Shown: in pieces, positions 16,406 through 24,741 of the stretch
Layout: every line of letters starts with the position of its first letter
Position numbering within the stretch: the stretch's first letter is position 1
Assembly: GCF_000308375.1 (NCBI RefSeq)
Contig: NZ_BAFQ01000150.1
Span: 52,545-116,544 of the forward strand
Direction of reading: 5' to 3'
DNA from: Nocardia aobensis NBRC 100429
GTDB lineage: Bacteria; Actinomycetota; Actinomycetes; Mycobacteriales; Mycobacteriaceae
DNA: 64,000 nt
The notes under the pieces: generated by a model
What the model was told of the DNA's origin: nothing
The model's database searches: none
The model's input: only the letters and a program-made list of their open reading frames with translations
Program-made: the position numbers and the translations under genes

Positions 16406-19270
16406 GTGACGACCTCTCCGGCCGCGACCTACGCCGTCACCGCCGACAATGTGCTGGCCCTGGCGCCCGACACCGCATCGGTGAGCGCCGCCCGCAAGCT
16501 CACCGCCGCGTGGCTGGGCACCGGCACCCACGGTGGTGCGCTGTGGGGGCGATGCAAGGGCAGCGGCGCCACGCCGTACCAGACGATCGTCGACCTGTCG
16601 GGGCCCGCCTACCGCTGTTCGTGTCCCAGCCGGAAATTTCCCTGCAAACATGCGCTGTCGCTGTTGCTGCTGTGGTCGCAGGGCACGGTCCCGGCGGCCG
16701 ACGCGCCCGCCGACTTCGCGACCGAATGGCTCGCGAGCCGGGCCGCGCGGGCCGCGAAACCGGCCGAACCGGCGACCCGCGGCACGAAACAGGCGACGCT
16801 CGACCAGCGGCGGGCGCGGGTCACCACCGGACTCGACGATCTCGACATCTGGCTCGGCGACCAGATTCGCACCGGCCTGGCCCAGGCCGACCATTCCGCG
16901 GTGGCGCTGGAGGCGGTGGCCGCCCGGATGGTCGACTCCCAAGCGCCGGGGGTGGCGGCAGCCCTGCGGCAACTGCCGCGCCGCATGCTCGGCGTCGAAC
17001 AGTGGCCGGCGATTCTGCTCAGCGAATACGCCCGGTTGCACCTGCTGATCGGCGCGCACCGGCGGCTCGACCAACTGCCGCCCGCGCTGGCCGCCGGGGT
17101 GCGCGCCCATATCGGCTATCCGGCCAAGGCCGAGGAGGTCCGCGGCGGCGAGCCCGGGATCCGCGACCGGTGGATGGTGCTCGGGGTGCGCGTCACGGAG
17201 GAGGAACGGGTCTTCACCCGCCGCACTCTGCTGCTCGGGCGGGCCACCCAGCGCTGGGCTCATGTGCTCGACCACAGCTTCGGCAGTGCGAGTTTCCCCG
17301 GCGAGCTGCCGATTCCCGGCACCATGGTCGAGGCGGACCTGCACTTCTATCCGGGGGCTATGCCGCTGCGCGCGGTCTGGGGCGTCCGCCACGGCGAGCC
17401 CGAACCCTTCACCACCATCGTGTCGGAATCGGCGTCCATCGCCGGCCAACTCGAGGCCCACGCGCGAGCGCTGAGCGCCGACCCGTGGCTGCGGGGATGG
17501 CCGATGTTGCTGGCGGATGTGGTCCCCAGCCCGGGTTCGGCCGGCTGGTTTCTCGCCGAACCGGACGGCACGGCGGTGCCACTCGCCGCGACCGCCGAGG
17601 TGCCGTGGCAGTTGATCGGCTTGTCGGGCGGTCATCCCGTGACGGTGGTCGGTGAGTGGACCGCGGCCGGATTGATCCCCGTCTCCGCGCTGGTGGCCGG
17701 CGAACTCATCGGAGTCGAGACGGAATCGCTCACCGATGTGCCGACCCCCGGCACCGCGGTTCCGGCATCGTCGGAGACGGTGGTGCCGGTCGCGCTGCTG
17801 GGCACCGCCCGACGCACCCTCGATCCCGCGGGACTGGCCGATGCGGTGACCGCCGCCGCTCGCGCCGACACTCCGGAACACGCCGTGCTGGGTGCGGTGG
17901 CGCTCCAGGAGCTGTACCACCGCGGCGGGGTGCGGCCGGCCCGGACCGAGCCGCTCGCCCCGGCCGCCGACGACGATCGCGACCGGTTGCCGCGGGCGGC
18001 GGCGCAGCGGCTGCGACATCTGCTGGCGGACGGTTCGCCGATGCTCGCGGAATGGTTCGAGGCGGCACTGCCCGGCGATCCGCGCGCGCCCGACGCACTC
18101 TGCGCCACACTGCTCGAGACCGCGAGAAGCCAAGCCGCGCTGCGAGGTCCGTTGCTGCGCCTGGCGGGCGCCCGGGGTCGCTGGCTGGCGGCGCTGCATC
18201 CACGCTGGCGGCCGCTGCTGCGGACCGGCGACGACGATCCCGAGGTGTGGACGCACGGCCGGCCCGCCGAACGCCGGAGCTGGCTGGCCGCCCTGCGCGC
18301 CCGCGACGCCGCGGCGGCCCGGCGTGCTTTGGCCGACACCTGGAGCCGGGAACCGGCACGCGGCCGAGCCGAACTGCTGGCGGTCCTGGCGGCCGGGGTC
18401 GGGCCCGACGACGAGCCACTGCTCGAATCCGCCCTCGACGACGGGCGGCCCGAGGTTCGCCGTACGGCCGCCGATCTCCTTGCGCACCTGCCGGATTCGG
18501 CCTTCGCGGAACGGATGCGCGAACGCGCGAGCCGGTGGCTGATCATCCGCTCCGGCGCGCTCGAGGCGCACCTGCCGCACGATCTCGACGACGCGGCCCG
18601 CCGCGACGGACTCGGCGACCGGCTCGATCCGGTGGCCTACCGCCGCGACGGCGGGGCCGACGTGGATGCCGAACGGCTGCGCCGCCTGATGGCCGCCACC
18701 CCGCTGCGCCATTGGGAACAGCTGTGCGGCTCTGCGGAGGCGGCCACCGCGCTGCGGCTGCCCGACGACATCCTCGGACCGGTCGCCGCGGGCTGGTCGG
18801 AAGCGGCTCTCGCACAGGGTGATTCCCGCTGGGCGCCGCCACTGTTCGAGGTGCTGACCACCACGCCGACTCTGGGCACGGATCCGCGGTTGCGGCAGCA
18901 GTTGTTCGCGCTGCTGCCGGTCGACCGGCGCGTACGGTACCTGTGCGGTCTGGACAGCAGCTGGCTGGCCGAACTGGAACTGCTGGTCTCGGCGTTACCG
19001 CGGCCGTGGCCCCAGCCGCTGGCCGAACATCTGGTCCGGCTGCTGCTCGACCGGGCTCATCTGGCCGCCGCCCGTCCCGGAGCGGCCGGGCTGTCGCCCG
19101 CCTCCTATCGCACGCTGCTGCGCAGTGCCGCGATCAATTTCCCGGTCCGCGCGGTCGCGGCGGTATCCGTCGCCGCCCGCCGCTGCGCGGACCCCTCCTG
19201 GCAGAGCGCCTTCGACCGCCTCGCCGACGATCTGACCCAACGCACCCTGATGCTCGAGGAGCTGGCATGA
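16406..19270 (+). CDS. SWIM zinc-finger protein fused to a DUF5691-like helical domain
   Basis: A 954-residue protein. The N-terminal SWIM finger has the CxCx(n)CxH pattern (C71, C73, C80, H82 in YRCSCPSRKFPCKH), a fold used for DNA or protein binding. A middle beta-rich region and a long C-terminal helical-repeat region (about 450-954) rich in LxxLL-type repeats follow (for example LLRLAGARGRWLAALHPRW and VRRTAADLLAHLPDSAFAERM), resembling DUF5691. It is the first gene of a four-gene operon; its TGA overlaps the ATG of the MoxR gene (ATGA). The start is GTG 16406 after GGGGGAA. The family is widespread next to MoxR/VWA genes but functionally uncharacterised. Confidence 0.85.
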   Translation: MTTSPAATYAVTADNVLALAPDTASVSAARKLTAAWLGTGTHGGALWGRCKGSGATPYQTIVDLSGPAYRCSCPSRKFPCKHALSLLLLWSQGTVPAADAPADFATEWLASRAARAAKPAEPATRGTKQATLDQRRARVTTGLDDLDIWLGDQIRTGLAQADHSAVALEAVAARMVDSQAPGVAAALRQLPRRMLGVEQWPAILLSEYARLHLLIGAHRRLDQLPPALAAGVRAHIGYPAKAEEVRGGEPGIRDRWMVLGVRVTEEERVFTRRTLLLGRATQRWAHVLDHSFGSASFPGELPIPGTMVEADLHFYPGAMPLRAVWGVRHGEPEPFTTIVSESASIAGQLEAHARALSADPWLRGWPMLLADVVPSPGSAGWFLAEPDGTAVPLAATAEVPWQLIGLSGGHPVTVVGEWTAAGLIPVSALVAGELIGVETESLTDVPTPGTAVPASSETVVPVALLGTARRTLDPAGLADAVTAAARADTPEHAVLGAVALQELYHRGGVRPARTEPLAPAADDDRDRLPRAAAQRLRHLLADGSPMLAEWFEAALPGDPRAPDALCATLLETARSQAALRGPLLRLAGARGRWLAALHPRWRPLLRTGDDDPEVWTHGRPAERRSWLAALRARDAAAARRALADTWSREPARGRAELLAVLAAGVGPDDEPLLESALDDGRPEVRRTAADLLAHLPDSAFAERMRERASRWLIIRSGALEAHLPHDLDDAARRDGLGDRLDPVAYRRDGGADVDAERLRRLMAATPLRHWEQLCGSAEAATALRLPDDILGPVAAGWSEAALAQGDSRWAPPLFEVLTTTPTLGTDPRLRQQLFALLPVDRRVRYLCGLDSSWLAELELLVSALPRPWPQPLAEHLVRLLLDRAHLAAARPGAAGLSPASYRTLLRSAAINFPVRAVAAVSVAARRCADPSWQSAFDRLADDLTQRTLMLEELA

Positions 19271-20370
19271 CCACGACCCAGAACCCGCCCGCCGACCTGC
19301 TGCGCCCCCATGCCGAACAGGCCTACGCCGACGAACTGCGAGCCCTCGCCGCGGTCGACGACCGTCCGCGTCCACCGTCGTGGCGCCTGTCGCCCTGGGC
19401 GGTGGTCACCTACCTGCTCGGCGGCACCCTGCCCGACGGCACGGTGATCACCCCGAAGTACGTCGGGCCGCGGCGCCTGATGGAGGTGGCGGTGGCGACG
19501 CTGGCGACCGATCGCGCGCTGCTGCTGCTCGGCGTACCGGGCACCGCGAAAACCTGGGTTTCGGAACATCTTTCGGCGGCGGTCAGCGGCGCGTCGACGT
19601 TGTTGGTGCAGGGCACGTCCGGAACCGCCGAAGAGGCGATCCGATACGGCTGGAACTATGCGCGCCTGCTCGCGGAAGGACCCAGCGACGGCGCCCTGGT
19701 GCCCTCGCCGGTCATGACCGCGATGCGCACCGGCACGATCGCCCGGGTCGAGGAGCTCACCCGCATTCCCTCCGATGTGCAGGACGCACTGATCACCGTG
19801 CTGTCGGAGAAGACGCTACCGGTACCGGAACTCGGTATCGAGGTGCAGGCGGCCAAGGGCTTCAACGTCATCGCCACCGCGAACGACCGCGACCGCGGCG
19901 TCAACGAACTCTCCTCCGCGCTGCGCCGCCGGTTCAACACCGTGGTGCTGCCGCTGCCCGCCGGCGAGGACGACGAGGTCGCGATCGTCACCCGGCGGGT
20001 CGAACAACTCGGCGCCGCACTGCAATTGCCGCCGATTCCGGCCGCCGCCGAGGAAGTGCGGCGCGTGGTGCGGGTCTTCCGCGAACTGCGTTCCGGCATC
20101 ACCGAGGACGGCCGGACAAAATTGAAGTCGCCGTCGGGCACATTGTCGACGGCGGAGGCGATTTCGGTGCTCACCAACGGTATCGCGCTCGCCGCTCATT
20201 TCGGGGACGGGGTGCTGCGCGCGAGCGATATCGCCGGTGCGGTACTCGGCGCGGTGATCAAGGATCCGGTCGCCGACGCCGTCGTGTGGACCGAGTACCT
20301 CGAGGCCGTGGTCCGCGAACGCCCGGAGTGGTCCGATTTCTACCGCGCCTGCCGTGAGGTGCACGGATGA
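19267..20370 (+). CDS. MoxR-family AAA+ ATPase
   Basis: A 367-residue AAA+ remodelling ATPase. Walker A is GVPGTAKT (the MoxR-type GxPGxAKT); the Walker-B position reads IARVEELTRIP, with glutamates in place of the usual DE; sensor 1 is NVIATAND; and an arginine-finger region SSALRRRF follows. Such enzymes pair with VWA proteins to insert metals or remodel complexes. The start ATG 19267 overlaps the SWIM-gene stop by four bases, and its own stop overlaps the DUF5682 start by four bases, so stoichiometric coupled translation is expected. Upstream in-frame starts would lie inside the SWIM gene and are rejected. Confidence 0.9.
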   Translation: MTTTQNPPADLLRPHAEQAYADELRALAAVDDRPRPPSWRLSPWAVVTYLLGGTLPDGTVITPKYVGPRRLMEVAVATLATDRALLLLGVPGTAKTWVSEHLSAAVSGASTLLVQGTSGTAEEAIRYGWNYARLLAEGPSDGALVPSPVMTAMRTGTIARVEELTRIPSDVQDALITVLSEKTLPVPELGIEVQAAKGFNVIATANDRDRGVNELSSALRRRFNTVVLPLPAGEDDEVAIVTRRVEQLGAALQLPPIPAAAEEVRRVVRVFRELRSGITEDGRTKLKSPSGTLSTAEAISVLTNGIALAAHFGDGVLRASDIAGAVLGAVIKDPVADAVVWTEYLEAVVRERPEWSDFYRACREVHG

Positions 20371-22694
20371 GCGGCGAAGCCGTCGCGCTCGACGAGCCGC
20401 GAACGCAGATCTTCGGGATCCGCCACCACGGCCCCGGGTCGGCGCGCTCGCTGTCGTGGGCGCTGGAGCGTTTCCGTCCGGATGCGATCCTGATCGAAGG
20501 CCCGGCCGACGCCGATCCGCTGGTCGCGTACGTCGCCGCCGAGGGAATGGCGCCACCGGTGGCACTGCTGGCCTATGCCCCGAACGAGCCCTCGCGGGCG
20601 GCGTTCTGGCCGTTCGCCGTGTTCTCCCCGGAATGGCAGGCGCTGCGGTATGCGTCCGAACACGCCGTGCCCGTGAGCTTTTGCGATCTCCCCGCCGCCA
20701 CCACCCTCGCCCTCGACACCGAACCGGGTGACAGCGGTGATCCGCTGGCCGCGCTGGCCGCCGCGGGCGGATACGACGATCCGGAGCGGTGGTGGGACGC
20801 CGTCATCGAATCGTCGTCGACTCCCACCGGGAACGGCACCGAGATCTTCGACGCCATCACCGAGGCCATGGGCGCACTCCGGGCAGCCGAGGAGCCCGCG
20901 CCGTCCACCCCGGATCGGGACGACGCAGGCACGATCGACGACACGGGAGATGCTGCGCCACAACATGATTCATCCACACCGGCCGAGCTCCTGCCCGGCG
21001 GTATCGACCTGCGTACCCTGCAGCGCGAGGCGTACATGCGGCAGGTCATCCGCCGGACGCTCAAGGGCGGTGCGCGCCGGATCGCGGTGGTCTGCGGGGC
21101 ATGGCATGCCCCGGCGTTGGCGGGCAAACTCGGTCCGGCGGCGGCCGATTCCCGTCTGCTCAAGGGGCTGCCGAAGGTGAAGGCCACACTGACCTGGGTG
21201 CCGTGGACCCACTCCCGGCTGGCCGGCTCGTCCGGATACGGCGCGGGTATCACCTCACCGGGCTGGTATCACCATCTGTTCACCCGGACCGACGAGCCGA
21301 TCGCACGCTGGTTCACCCGGGTGGCCGGTGCGCTGCGTGCTCGCGACCTGCCGGTGTCCAGTGCGCACATCATCGAATCGGTACGACTGGCCGAGACGCT
21401 GGCCGCACTGCGCGGGCGCCCCGCACCGGGATTGTCCGAGGTCACCGATGCCACGCGGTCGGTGCTCTGCGAAGGCGACGAGTCGATGCTGCGGTTCGTC
21501 AGCAGCGAACTGGTCGTCGGCGAGGCGCTCGGTTCGGTGCCCGAGAGCACGCCGACCGTCCCGCTGGACGCCGACCTGCGCGCGCAGTCGCGGACCCTGC
21601 GGCTCAAACAGCAGGCCCTGGCCCAGCAGGTGGACCTGGATCTGCGCAAGGACCGCGATGTGGCCCGGTCGCATCTGCTGCATCGGCTGCGACTGCTCGA
21701 AATCGACTGGGGCACACCGATGACCGGCGAGGTGCGCAATACCGGCACCTTCCGCGAATCCTGGGCGCTGCGGTGGGAACCCGGCCTCTCGGTCGCGGTC
21801 ATCGAGGCATCGCGCTGGGGTACCACCATCCGCACCGCGGCCGAGGCGAAGATTCTCGACCGAGCCGGCGCCGCCGACGCCACGGTCGCCGATATCAGCG
21901 CGGCCCTGGAAACCGCGCTGCTGGCCGACCTCGGCGGCGCGGTGGACGGTCTGGTCGCTCGCCTGGAAGCGGTGGCCGCGCTGGATCACGACGTCACCCA
22001 CCTGCTCGCCGCGCTGCCCGGGTTGATCCGCACACTGCGCTACGGCGATGTCCGCAGCACCGATGTGGGCGCGCTGGCGCGGGTCGCCGACGGCCTGCTC
22101 CTGCGCATCTGTGCCGGATTGCCCGGCGCCGTCACCGGTCTCGACACCGATGCCGCCACGCAGCTACGCGGCCTGATCGATGCCACCCACGTCGCCATCG
22201 CGACGCGCGACGAGGCGCATGCCACTCGGTCCTGGCTCGCGGCACTGGGTCTGGTGGCCGACCGCGACGATGTGCACGGGGCGCTGGTGGGTCGCGCGGT
22301 CCGATTGCTCTGCGACGCGGGAATCATCGCCGACGCCGAGGCCGCGCGCCGGCTGTCGGCGGCGCTGTCGATCGGCCACAGCCCGGCGGAGAAGGCCGCG
22401 TGGATCGACGGTTTCCTGGGCGGACGCGGCCTGCTGCTCGTCCACGACCGAGACCTGCTGCGGCGCATCGACTCCTGGCTGCGCGAGCTGGACGAGGAGC
22501 AGTTCGTCGCGACACTGCCGCTGTTGCGGCGGACCTTCGGCGCCTTCGAGGCGGGAGAACGCCAGGCCATCGCCCGCGCCGTCCGGGACGGGACGCCCGT
22601 GGCCGCACCGCAGCGCGACCGCTCCGGGCCGGACGCGGCTCGCGGCATCCTGGCACTGCACGCGGCGACCGAAATCCTGGTAGGCGCACGATGA
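20367..22694 (+). CDS. DUF5682 family protein
   Basis: A 775-residue protein, third in the SWIM-MoxR-DUF5682-VWA operon. The N-terminus has IFGIRHHGPGSARSL (H20, H21) followed by PDAILIEGPADAD (E44), and a later GAWHAPALAGKLG. This spacing of a HxxG-type motif, a Glu and a GxxH motif recalls the TraB/ChaN/EreA hydrolase-like fold, so a metal- or haem-dependent catalytic role is possible; this is inference. The region about 175-215 is acidic and probably disordered, and the C-terminal half is helical. ATG 20367 overlaps the MoxR stop as ATGA. Confidence 0.85.
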   Translation: MSGEAVALDEPRTQIFGIRHHGPGSARSLSWALERFRPDAILIEGPADADPLVAYVAAEGMAPPVALLAYAPNEPSRAAFWPFAVFSPEWQALRYASEHAVPVSFCDLPAATTLALDTEPGDSGDPLAALAAAGGYDDPERWWDAVIESSSTPTGNGTEIFDAITEAMGALRAAEEPAPSTPDRDDAGTIDDTGDAAPQHDSSTPAELLPGGIDLRTLQREAYMRQVIRRTLKGGARRIAVVCGAWHAPALAGKLGPAAADSRLLKGLPKVKATLTWVPWTHSRLAGSSGYGAGITSPGWYHHLFTRTDEPIARWFTRVAGALRARDLPVSSAHIIESVRLAETLAALRGRPAPGLSEVTDATRSVLCEGDESMLRFVSSELVVGEALGSVPESTPTVPLDADLRAQSRTLRLKQQALAQQVDLDLRKDRDVARSHLLHRLRLLEIDWGTPMTGEVRNTGTFRESWALRWEPGLSVAVIEASRWGTTIRTAAEAKILDRAGAADATVADISAALETALLADLGGAVDGLVARLEAVAALDHDVTHLLAALPGLIRTLRYGDVRSTDVGALARVADGLLLRICAGLPGAVTGLDTDAATQLRGLIDATHVAIATRDEAHATRSWLAALGLVADRDDVHGALVGRAVRLLCDAGIIADAEAARRLSAALSIGHSPAEKAAWIDGFLGGRGLLLVHDRDLLRRIDSWLRELDEEQFVATLPLLRRTFGAFEAGERQAIARAVRDGTPVAAPQRDRSGPDAARGILALHAATEILVGAR

Positions 22695-22716
22695 TTCGAG
22701 CGAAGAGGAGCCGACG

Positions 22717-23886
22717 ATGACACGGATCGAATCGGACGAGGCGCAGGCCCGGCGCTGGCGGCTGGTCCTCGGCGCTCCCGCCGAGGAAGGACTCGGCGGG
22801 CTCGCCGCGGCCGAGGACGCGGCGATGGACCGGGCGCTGTCGGCGCTCTACAACGCCGACGAACACACCCCGTCGGACAAGCGCGCCGCCGGCCTGGGCG
22901 GTTCGGCGCCGAAGGTCGCCCGGTGGCTGGGCGATATCCGCACCTACTTCCCGTCGACGGTGGTCGAGGTCATGCAGCGCGACGCCATCGACCGTCTGCA
23001 GCTCACACAACTGCTGCTCGAGCCCGAACTGCTCGAGGCGGTCGAACCCGACGTCCAGCTCGTCGGCACCCTGCTCAGCCTGAACCGCATGATGCCCGAA
23101 ACCACCCGTGCCACAGCGCGAGTCGTGGTGGAGAAGGTGGTGCGCGATATCGAACGCCGGCTCGCCGCGCGCACCGTCGCGGCGGTGTCCGGTGCGCTGA
23201 ACCGCGCGGCCCGGGTGTCTCGTCCGCGGCTGCGCGATATCGACTGGGACCGGACCATCCGCCGCAACCTCGCCCACTACCTGCCCGAACACCGCACGGT
23301 GGTGCCACAGCAGCTGGTCGGCTACGGGCGCAAGGCGCAGGCGGTGCGGCGGGAGGTGGTGCTCGCGATCGACCAATCGGGGTCCATGGCGGCCAGCGTC
23401 GTCTACGCCTCCGTCTTCGGTGCGGTACTCGCGTCGATGCGCTCACTGAAGACCTCACTGGTGGTCTTCGACACGGCGGTGGTGGATCTCACCGAGCAAC
23501 TGTCGGATCCGGTGGATGTGCTGTTCGGCACACAACTCGGTGGCGGGACCGATATCAATCGGGCCATCGCCTACTGCGGGCAACTGATCACCCGGCCCGC
23601 CGACACCCTGTTCGTCCTGATCTCCGACCTGTACGAGGGCGGCATCCGCGACGAGATGTTGCGACGGGTCTCGGCCATGAAGGAGGCCGGCGTCCAGGTT
23701 CTGGTGCTGCTGGCACTCTCCGACGAGGGCGCCCCCGCCTACGACCACGACAACGCCGCCGCCCTCGCCGCACTGGGAGTCCCCGCCTTCGCGTGCACCC
23801 CCGACCGCTTTCCCGATCTGCTGTCGGTGGCCCTCGACCGCGGCGATGTGGCGACGTGGGCCCGCTCGCACGCCGGCGGCCGATGA
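22717..23886 (+). CDS. VWA-domain protein, MoxR partner
   Basis: A 389-residue cytoplasmic von Willebrand factor A protein. The intact MIDAS metal site reads DQSGSM (D219, S221, S223), with the supporting GGGTDIN loop and a following ISDLYEGG strand. The first 200 residues are helical and resemble the N-terminus of CoxE/VWA proteins (LPEHRTVVPQQLVGYGRKA leading into the VWA). It is the last gene of the operon, 22 bases after DUF5682, with GAGGAG before the ATG. The MoxR-VWA pairing is known to form chaperone-like machines; the client here is unknown. Confidence 0.9.
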   Translation: MTRIESDEAQARRWRLVLGAPAEEGLGGLAAAEDAAMDRALSALYNADEHTPSDKRAAGLGGSAPKVARWLGDIRTYFPSTVVEVMQRDAIDRLQLTQLLLEPELLEAVEPDVQLVGTLLSLNRMMPETTRATARVVVEKVVRDIERRLAARTVAAVSGALNRAARVSRPRLRDIDWDRTIRRNLAHYLPEHRTVVPQQLVGYGRKAQAVRREVVLAIDQSGSMAASVVYASVFGAVLASMRSLKTSLVVFDTAVVDLTEQLSDPVDVLFGTQLGGGTDINRAIAYCGQLITRPADTLFVLISDLYEGGIRDEMLRRVSAMKEAGVQVLVLLALSDEGAPAYDHDNAAALAALGVPAFACTPDRFPDLLSVALDRGDVATWARSHAGGR

Positions 23887-23899
23887 CCACCCGAGGCAC

Positions 23900-23915
23900 G
23901 CCCGCATGCGCGGGC
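23900..23915 (+). terminator. Hairpin after the VWA gene
   Basis: GCCCGC (23900-23905), a four-base ATGC loop and GCGGGC (23910-23915) form a 6-bp stem 14 bases after the VWA stop. There is no T tract; it may be a weak terminator of the MoxR operon. The rest of the 186-base gap to the next gene has no recognisable gene. Confidence 0.4.
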
Positions 23916-24072
23916 ATCGAAAGGGGTTGCCGGGGCGTGGTTCTCACGGCCCGCAGGACCGCGGCGCGACTACCTGCTGTTCTCGGCGCGGGGCGGGCTT
24001 TCGCGCCCGCGCGGGCCGCGTGGATCGGCGGGCCGCGCGCCGGCGCGGAAATCGACGCGATAACTTGGACCG

Positions 24073-24675
24073 GTGTTGAAGAATTCCGTGGCCACGACGG
24101 CAGGAGCATGGCGGGTAGGTGACGGCACTGCGGTGTCATTTCGCGAGGCGGCGGTGGCCTGGGCATTGGCCGCACATGCCGAACTGGCCGAAACCGCGAC
24201 CGGATACGGGCATTTCATCACTGTGAACGAGTTGGCCGAACGGATTCAGGACGTGTCCGGTGTGCACACCGAGGCGCCGACACGCACCTGGATGGCCGCG
24301 ATTCTGCGGAAGGTCGCGCGGCGCTGCCACGGCGCCGGCGAGCCGCCGCTGACCGCGCTGTGCGTACGCCAGAACCACACCGTCGGCGACGACTACAAAT
24401 ACGTGCTCGAACTCGCCCGCCTGCCGATTCCCGACGACCTCGAACTCCACGCGGCCTACGCCCGCTGGCAGTGCTATCAGCACTACGGCGCGGAGATGCC
24501 CGCGGAGGTCGGTGTTCCACCGCTGACGCCGAAGGTGGACGCGCGCCGCCGCGGTCGCGGTGTGACGAAAACCGCGGTGGCACAGGAGGACAAATTCTCC
24601 GAGCCGCGACCGGCGGTCTGCTCGCAGTGCTTCATCCAGCTGCCCGCCGGCGGCGTCTGCCAGTACTGCGTCTGA
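24073..24675 (+). CDS. wHTH-like protein with C-terminal zinc ribbon, function unknown
   Basis: A 200-residue protein. Residues about 15-110 (HFITVNELAERIQ ... TWMAAILRKVARRCHGAGEPPLTALCVRQNHTVGDDY) follow the pattern itvxeLAxxi...Lxxvxxxcxxxgxpp-LTAlvv...vGxxy, seen in winged-helix domains fused to or beside restriction-type nucleases. The C-terminus is a zinc ribbon (CSQC ... CQYC at the extreme end). The start is GTG 24073 or TTG 24076; no strong ribosome-binding site decides. It lies 186 bases after the MoxR operon on the same strand and could be a functional appendage, but may also be independent. Confidence 0.75.
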   Translation: MLKNSVATTAGAWRVGDGTAVSFREAAVAWALAAHAELAETATGYGHFITVNELAERIQDVSGVHTEAPTRTWMAAILRKVARRCHGAGEPPLTALCVRQNHTVGDDYKYVLELARLPIPDDLELHAAYARWQCYQHYGAEMPAEVGVPPLTPKVDARRRGRGVTKTAVAQEDKFSEPRPAVCSQCFIQLPAGGVCQYCV

Positions 24676-24741
24676 TCCCGATCCGGGCCGGCCGCTGAAC
24701 GCATCTGCGCCCAGCGGCCGTGCCCGCACGGATGGTGTCTC

